Positions 59,945 to 64,000 of a DNA stretch of 64,000 nt are shown here, one piece after another. The notes beneath the pieces were generated by a model that worked only from the letters and a program-made list of their open reading frames with translations, did no database searches and was not told where the DNA came from. Each line of letters begins with the position of its first letter. The first letter of the stretch is position 1. The stretch comes from Phenylobacterium sp. (GTDB lineage Bacteria; Pseudomonadota; Alphaproteobacteria; Caulobacterales; Caulobacteraceae): the NCBI RefSeq assembly GCF_019636135.1, contig NZ_JAHBYD010000017.1, positions 1-64,000 of the forward strand. Direction: 5' to 3'. A program made the position numbers and the translations under genes.

Positions 59945-60511
59945 ATGAGGCAGCGCGATCCCTTCGGCTTGGCGCTCGGCAGTCTGCGCGCCGCGCTGGA
60001 GGACGCCCTGGCCCCCGGACAGCATCTGTCCGTGGTGGATATCGCCGCCTCGCTCGGCCTAAGCACCAGCCCGGTGCGCGAAGCCCTGTCCCGCCTGTGC
60101 GGCGAGGGTCTCGTCGAGGATCGCCGCGGTTTGGGTTATTTCACCCGCGCGGCCCCGCTTGAGGATGTTCTGGGCTTGCTCGATCTGGAGGCCGCCCATG
60201 TCGGTCTTGCGGCGCTCTACACCCGGGTCGCCCAGCCCTGCGACGCTACGGACGCGTCCGTCGAGGCGTGGATCGACGACCTGGTTGACGCCTGCGACAA
60301 CCAACCCCTGATCGAGAGCCTCGTTCGCGTGCGCCGTCGCCTGGCGCCGCTCCGACGGCTGAACGGCCCGACCGAAGCAGCCGACGGTCCCGCGCCGGCG
60401 AGCAAGGTCGAGGCCTACTATGCGCGCTGGCGGATCGCCGCGACGGGTCTCGCATCCCGTGTTCGGCGGATCGATCCAGATCAATCGAAGTATACGCGAA
60501 ATATAGTTTGA
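59945..60511 (+). CDS. GntR-type winged-helix regulator
   Basis: 188 residues. The N-terminal GntR winged helix is FGLALGSLRAALEDALAPGQHLSVVDIAASLGLSTSPVREALSRLCGEGLVEDRRGLGYFTRAAP (about 7-71), with STSPVREALSRL as recognition helix. The C-terminal part is helical as in the FadR/FCD group but shorter than usual. It ends 69 bases before the first lasso precursor gene, on the same strand, and is probably the local regulator. Direct control of the lasso genes is inferred from position. Confidence 0.82.
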   Translation: MRQRDPFGLALGSLRAALEDALAPGQHLSVVDIAASLGLSTSPVREALSRLCGEGLVEDRRGLGYFTRAAPLEDVLGLLDLEAAHVGLAALYTRVAQPCDATDASVEAWIDDLVDACDNQPLIESLVRVRRRLAPLRRLNGPTEAADGPAPASKVEAYYARWRIAATGLASRVRRIDPDQSKYTRNIV

Positions 60512-60580
60512 ATCGATTTGCTTTCCGGCGCTGATGGTTCGTCGTCGACGTTTTGTCGGCCTTCAAAACAGGAGACGACC

Positions 60581-60706
60581 ATGACCAAGAGCACCTCGCG
60601 CCTCGTGCGCCTCGGGTCCGCCCGCACCCTGACCCGCGCGGTCTCGCGCGGCGAATTCGACGAGCTGAATCCGGTGCTGAAGTACACCATTCCGCCCAGC
60701 GAATGA
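60581..60706 (+). CDS. Lasso peptide precursor 1
   Basis: 41 residues; AGGAGA lies 6 bases before the ATG at 60581. The leader ends RLVRLGSARTLTR, with Thr at the penultimate position as the processing rule for lasso leaders requires. The predicted core starts at Ala20: ring AVSRGEFDE (Ala1 amine to Glu9 side chain; Asp8 is a less likely alternative) and tail LNPVLKYTIPPSE, 22 residues in total. Ala1 with a nine-residue ring is the pattern of caulonodin IV-VII type peptides. Aromatic Tyr16 could act as a plug. It is followed by a UUCG hairpin and then a second precursor. Confidence 0.88.
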   Translation: MTKSTSRLVRLGSARTLTRAVSRGEFDELNPVLKYTIPPSE

Positions 60707-60711
60707 CCGGA

Positions 60712-60731
60712 CGGGCCGCTTCGGCGGCCCG
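60712..60731 (+). promoter_or_regulatory. UUCG-tetraloop hairpin after lasso precursor 1
   Basis: A perfect 8-bp stem CGGGCCGC (60712-60719)/GCGGCCCG (60724-60731) with loop TTCG, 5 bases after the stop codon. No T run, so probably an mRNA 3'-stabilising element rather than a terminator. Confidence 0.6.
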
Positions 60732-60798
60732 GACGTCCGGGCCCGGCCTCGCCCCGGACGCCTCGACCAGAGGCAATCCTGACACAGGAGAGGGATCC

Positions 60799-60924
60799 AT
60801 GAAGATCCAGAACGAGACGCGCGTCCTGCGTCTGGGAGCCGCCCGTCGGCTGACCCGGGCGATCCTGATGGGGCCGTTCACCGAACTGAACCCGGCCCGC
60901 CACTGGACCATGCCGCCGGAATGA
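60799..60924 (+). CDS. Lasso peptide precursor 2
   Basis: 41 residues; AGGAGAGG precedes the ATG at 60799. The leader ends RVLRLGAARRLTR, again Thr at -2. Predicted core from Ala21: ring AILMGPFTE (Ala1 to Glu9) and tail LNPARHWTMPPE, 21 residues. Against core 1 the positions Ala1, Gly5, Phe7, Glu9, Leu10, Asn11, Pro12 and the T-x-P-P...E end are kept, and Tyr16 becomes Trp16. The two genes are thus paralogues whose solvent-exposed ring residues have diverged. Followed by an 11-bp hairpin before the B gene. Confidence 0.88.
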   Translation: MKIQNETRVLRLGAARRLTRAILMGPFTELNPARHWTMPPE

Positions 60925-60930
60925 GCCCAG

Positions 60931-60955
60931 GGGGCCGTCCGTTTCGGACGGCCCC
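60931..60955 (+). promoter_or_regulatory. Strong hairpin between lasso precursors and biosynthesis genes
   Basis: A perfect 11-bp stem GGGGCCGTCCG (60931-60941)/CGGACGGCCCC (60945-60955), loop TTT, 7 bases after the precursor 2 stop. Without a T tract it likely attenuates or protects, giving more precursor than enzyme mRNA, a common solution in lasso operons. Confidence 0.65.
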
Positions 60956-61015
60956 GCCGGGTCCTGCCGCAGGGCGGACCAGCCAAGTTCAGCTGTAACA
61001 GAGAGAGGTCTGGGA

Positions 61016-61672
61016 ATGGCCGAAGCGCTTCCCGCCGAGGACGGTCACTGCGGCTGGCTCGCAGAGGGCGTTCACGCAGTCCGCGTCGGCGACGATCTGA
61101 TCCTGCTCGATCTCGCCGCAGACGACTATCTCTGCCTGCCGGAGTGCGGCGATCTTCGGATTGAGGGACGGCGGGCTTTGGGATCGATGAACGATCTTCT
61201 TCGCCTGGCCGCCGAGGAGTTGCTGCATCCCACGTCAGCGCGGGACGATCGCACCCCGCCGCCGGCCCTGCCGTCGGCGCGCCTTCCGCCTGCGCCGCCG
61301 ATCCGGCCGACGCTGCGGGACCTCGTTACCTTCGGCGTCATCTGGGTCGAAGCGGTGCGGCGTCGGCCGACACTTCTGGACCTCAGCCGGCGATACGCCC
61401 GGCGTCGCGGTCGTCGGTCTGATCCCGAAGCGCTCGCCGCGCGGGTCGAGGTGTTCCGCCAGTTGCTGCCGCTGGCGCCCTGGACCGGCGCCTGCCTGCT
61501 CCAGGCGGAACTGCTCCTGCGCTTCGTCAATGCCGCGGATTTGGACGCGGACTGGGTCTTCGGGGTCCGCACCTTCCCGTTTCTCGCTCATTGCTGGCTC
61601 CAGAGCGGCGACCGGTGCATCAGCGAGGCCCCGGAAACCCTGACCGTCTATCGACCGATCCTGGTGATCTGA
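61016..61672 (+). CDS. Lasso peptide leader protease with RiPP recognition element (B protein)
   Basis: 218 residues. The N-terminal PqqD-like RiPP recognition element covers about 1-80 (GVHAVRVGDDLILLDLAADDYLCL), binding the leader. The C-terminal transglutaminase-like cysteine protease (about 100-218) has Cys160 in WTGACLLQAELL and His192 in FLAHCWLQSGD, then ISEAP where an acidic residue completes the triad (the usual Asp is replaced by Glu204 or lies elsewhere). The single-chain B1-B2 form is normal for proteobacteria. It removes the leader so that the C protein can close the ring. It is one base from the cyclase gene. Confidence 0.9.
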   Translation: MAEALPAEDGHCGWLAEGVHAVRVGDDLILLDLAADDYLCLPECGDLRIEGRRALGSMNDLLRLAAEELLHPTSARDDRTPPPALPSARLPPAPPIRPTLRDLVTFGVIWVEAVRRRPTLLDLSRRYARRRGRRSDPEALAARVEVFRQLLPLAPWTGACLLQAELLLRFVNAADLDADWVFGVRTFPFLAHCWLQSGDRCISEAPETLTVYRPILVI

Positions 61673-61673
61673 G

Positions 61674-63389
61674 GTGGGGGCGGATTGCGCGATCATTCTC
61701 GTCGGCGACAATCCGGCCGCGGTCGACGCCTTGGTCGCGCCCGTTCGACAGCGCCTGAGCCGGGCCGGCTGGTCGCGCAAATCGCACGATCCCTTCATCC
61801 AGGTGTTCGCCCCGACCGGCGGACGGCTCGAGGTCGCCCGGGGACTCGATGGGCACGGCGTGGTCATCGGCGAGATCTACGACCGCGAGGGCCAGGCGCT
61901 GTCGCTGCGGGCGCGCGGCGCCCTGGGATGCCGACGGCTGGACGCGGCGCAGGCCCGCACGGTCTGTTCGGACCATTGGGGGCGCTACCTGCTGGTCCGG
62001 CGGGTCGAGGGCGACGTCGCCGTGCTCCGCGACCCGTCGGGCGCCCTGGACTGCGTCGTCTGGCGCAAGGCCGGCGTGACCTTGATCTCGACGAGCGCCG
62101 CGGCGGTCATCGATCCCTGGCTGCCCGACGGGATCGCGCTGGATTGGGACGCGGTCGCCGCCCTGGTGGCCCGCCCCGGCGAATATCGACATCGACTGGC
62201 CCTGACCGGACTACAGGCCGTCGCCGGCGGCGAGCTGCGGGTGACCGGGGAGGGCGTCAACCAGGGGCGGCAGATCTGGCGGCCCGCGGAGGTGTATCGG
62301 GACCGGGCCTCGCGTCCGGCGACCGATCTCCGAGGGGCGGTGGAACGGTCGGTGCGGGCGCTGGCGGGCGACAGGCGCTGGATCGCCGAGGTCAGCGGCG
62401 GACTGGACTCCGCCATCGTGGCGGGCGTCCTGACCACAGATCAGCGCCGAAGCGTCGCCGCCTGGGTCAACCACTACGTCGACCAGCCGGAGGGTGACGA
62501 ACGGGATTACGCCCGGGCGGTCGCGGGACGGCATGGCTTTACGCTGACGGAAGTCCGTCGCGACGGCCTCAGGCTCGACGCCGCCCGCCTGGCCGCGTGC
62601 GCCGAGACCTTCCGGCCAGCGGCCAACGACATCGATCCCGACTACAACGACGACATCGCCGACCGGATCGAGGCGACGGGCGGCTGGGGCTCGCTGACGG
62701 GGCAGGGCGGCGACGCGGTCTTCTTTCAGATGCCCAGCCTGCTGATCGGGCTGGACGAGATCTGGGAGCGGCGCGGTCGCGCGCGGTTGGTGGTCCTGCA
62801 TCGCCTCTCGCGCTGGCTGCGGCGCCCCCTGTGGCCCACGGCGCTCGCCCGGGACTGGCGCGAGGAGGTCTGCCATCGCGCCGGCTGGGACCACCCCTGG
62901 CTCGACGATCTGCGCGGCGTCCCGCCTGCCAAAGCCTTGCAGATGTCCGCCTTGGCCTTCTGCCAGACGTTTCAGGGGCCGGCGGTGCGCAGCCGTCTGG
63001 GCCCCTGCGTCAATCCGCTGCTCAGCCAGCCGGTGGTGGAGGCGGGGTTGGCCCTGTCGGCGGTCGATCTGACCTGGGGCGGGCGTGACCGCGCCGCCGC
63101 GCGCGCCGCCTTCGCGGATGTCTTGCCGCCCTCGATCCTGGATCGCCGCTCCAAGGGCGAACTGGGCGCCTATTACGGCGGCGCCGTCGCCGCGCACCTG
63201 GACTTCCTGCGCGACTATCTGCTCGGCGGCGCACTGGCGGAGGCGGGGTTGATCGATCCCGGACTGGAGGACCGCCTCACCCGGGACGCCCTGCTGTGGC
63301 GCGGTGGTCATTCCCACCTGCTCAGTCTGGCGCTGACGGAGGCCTGGGTGCGCCGCTGGCGGGAGCGGCTGGACCGCCGGGTCCCATGA
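61674..63389 (+). CDS. Lasso peptide macrolactam synthetase (C protein, asparagine synthetase-like)
   Basis: 571 residues from a GTG at 61674, one base after the B stop. It activates the Glu9 side chain as an AMP ester and closes the ring onto Ala1. The N-terminal glutaminase-like domain (about 1-200) lacks the catalytic Cys2 of true asparagine synthetases. The synthetase domain has the PP-loop SGGLDS (241-246), DYNDDIADRIEATGGWGSLTGQGGDAVFF (about 323-351) and a late DRRSKGELGAYY with the conserved Lys. Its 3' end overlaps the convergent isopeptidase gene by 68 bases. Only one cyclase serves both precursors. Confidence 0.92.
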   Translation: MGADCAIILVGDNPAAVDALVAPVRQRLSRAGWSRKSHDPFIQVFAPTGGRLEVARGLDGHGVVIGEIYDREGQALSLRARGALGCRRLDAAQARTVCSDHWGRYLLVRRVEGDVAVLRDPSGALDCVVWRKAGVTLISTSAAAVIDPWLPDGIALDWDAVAALVARPGEYRHRLALTGLQAVAGGELRVTGEGVNQGRQIWRPAEVYRDRASRPATDLRGAVERSVRALAGDRRWIAEVSGGLDSAIVAGVLTTDQRRSVAAWVNHYVDQPEGDERDYARAVAGRHGFTLTEVRRDGLRLDAARLAACAETFRPAANDIDPDYNDDIADRIEATGGWGSLTGQGGDAVFFQMPSLLIGLDEIWERRGRARLVVLHRLSRWLRRPLWPTALARDWREEVCHRAGWDHPWLDDLRGVPPAKALQMSALAFCQTFQGPAVRSRLGPCVNPLLSQPVVEAGLALSAVDLTWGGRDRAAARAAFADVLPPSILDRRSKGELGAYYGGAVAAHLDFLRDYLLGGALAEAGLIDPGLEDRLTRDALLWRGGHSHLLSLALTEAWVRRWRERLDRRVP

Positions 63390-64000
63390 GATGCCGGCCG
63401 AACCAGTCGCGCACCTGGTCGTAGTAGAGCCGGATGTTGCCCGGGCTCTGAACGCCGTGGTCCTCGCCGATGAGGAGAGTCAGGGCCACCGGGCGGTTCA
63501 GACGGTGCAGCGCCCCGTAGAGCTGCTCCGACTGGCTCAGCATAAGGTCGTATTCTCCCACCACCAGAAGCGTCGGCGCGGTGATGCGGTCCGCCTGCTC
63601 GAACGGACTGTTGCGCCGATACCGGTCGGGCGCACGCCAGTAGGCGTCGCGCATCTCGGCCTGGCCGGACTCCAGCCAGCGGGCCCCAGCTGTCGCGGCG
63701 AGCGCATGCCCGCCCTCCAGCCGCAGGGTCGAACCGACGTCCCCGATGACCGTCGAGAAATTCATCGGCCCGTTCAACGCCACCACGGCGTCGAAGCGGG
63801 GAGACTGGGCCGCGCTCATCACGGCGGACCAGGCGCCGAAGCTCCAGCCCCACAAGCCGATCCGGTCTGCATCGACCAACCCTTCCGCCGCCGCGGCGTC
63901 GACGACCGACAGGATGCGTTGGGCGAGGCCGTCAGCCGGTTCCGGGGTCGCGGGAAGGTCCGGGATGAGGATGGCGTAGCCCGCCGTGACCATCAGCTGC
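63322..64000 (-). CDS. Lasso peptide isopeptidase, C-terminal part (S9 prolyl oligopeptidase family)
   Basis: 226 residues visible; the N-terminal beta-propeller lies beyond the window and the frame is open at base 64000. The alpha/beta hydrolase domain carries the nucleophile in GLWGWSFGAWS (Ser51 counting from the Met at 63993), Asp149 in VVGEYDLML and His179 in IGEDHGV, the S9 catalytic triad. AtxE-type isopeptidases next to Caulobacter and sphingomonad lasso clusters hydrolyse the Glu/Asp-Ala/Gly isopeptide bond of the local lasso peptides. Convergent with the cyclase. The last 22 residues (GPGGPAAPASGAPRPPSAPD) are low complexity and overlap the cyclase gene. Confidence 0.85.
   Translation of the reverse strand, partial: QLMVTAGYAILIPDLPATPEPADGLAQRILSVVDAAAAEGLVDADRIGLWGWSFGAWSAVMSAAQSPRFDAVVALNGPMNFSTVIGDVGSTLRLEGGHALAATAGARWLESGQAEMRDAYWRAPDRYRRNSPFEQADRITAPTLLVVGEYDLMLSQSEQLYGALHRLNRPVALTLLIGEDHGVQSPGNIRLYYDQVRDWFGRHLMGPGGPAAPASGAPRPPSAPD

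Noticed and set aside
59945..64000. Assigning the lasso cluster to the conjugative element as cargo.
   Set aside because: No right attachment site or return to chromosomal genes is visible, so membership cannot be decided from this window.
1..64000. CRISPR arrays.
   Set aside because: No regularly spaced direct repeats with unique spacers were seen; the direct repeats found are short and tied to promoters or attachment sites.

Overview
The window is high-GC DNA with an alphaproteobacterial look, most probably Caulobacterales (Brevundimonas or Caulobacter-like). The evidence is the gene content, the GTTC-N7-GTTC type of LexA box, a caulonodin-like lasso peptide locus, and palindromic repeats inside a housekeeping gene. 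The genus is an inference; no rRNA is present. Bases 1-2948 are chromosomal: the 3' part of rsmB, a nucleoside phosphorylase-like gene and guaA (GMP synthase), translationally linked.

Directly after the guaA stop codon begins what looks like a large integrative and conjugative element. It starts with a repeat-rich attachment region, a DUF4102/P4-type tyrosine integrase and an AlpA-like regulator. Cargo follows: an arsenic operon (arsR-arsC-acr3-arsN2-arsH); a MerR-controlled cation transporter; a czcCBA efflux system with two CDF transporters and a DUF305 protein; an acyltransferase; and a large ParB-like protein. Next comes a patchwork defence region (21.4-31.6 kb): a fused MNT-HEPN protein, degenerate tRNA 3' halves, a lower-GC SIR2-HerA pair, an XRE/ImmA pair, several small genes, and a C5 methyltransferase divergent from a DUF4928 gene (probable restriction-modification).

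A DNA damage module (31.7-40.3 kb) holds imuA-imuB-alkB-dnaE2, ku and an SRAP protein. Perfect GTTC-N7-GTTC boxes lie before imuA, dnaE2 and, unexpectedly, the methyltransferase. The conjugation module (40.6-59.7 kb) has DUF736, ArdC, an unknown membrane-anchored nuclease-like protein, an oriT with an RP4-like nic core, mobC, a VirD2-type relaxase, a three-gene AbiE-like operon, and a full Trb (MPF-T) type IV secretion operon with its coupling protein. The predicted nick polarity sends ArdC into the recipient first and the trb genes last. A LuxR-type gene at the head of the trb operon is out of frame at a run of seven G.

The right end (59.9-64 kb) is a lasso peptide cluster: a GntR regulator, two 41-residue precursors with related cores, the B protein (leader recognition plus cysteine protease), the C cyclase, and, convergent and cut by the window edge, an isopeptidase of the AtxE type. 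The right end of the element is not visible, so whether the lasso cluster is cargo or flanking chromosome is open.
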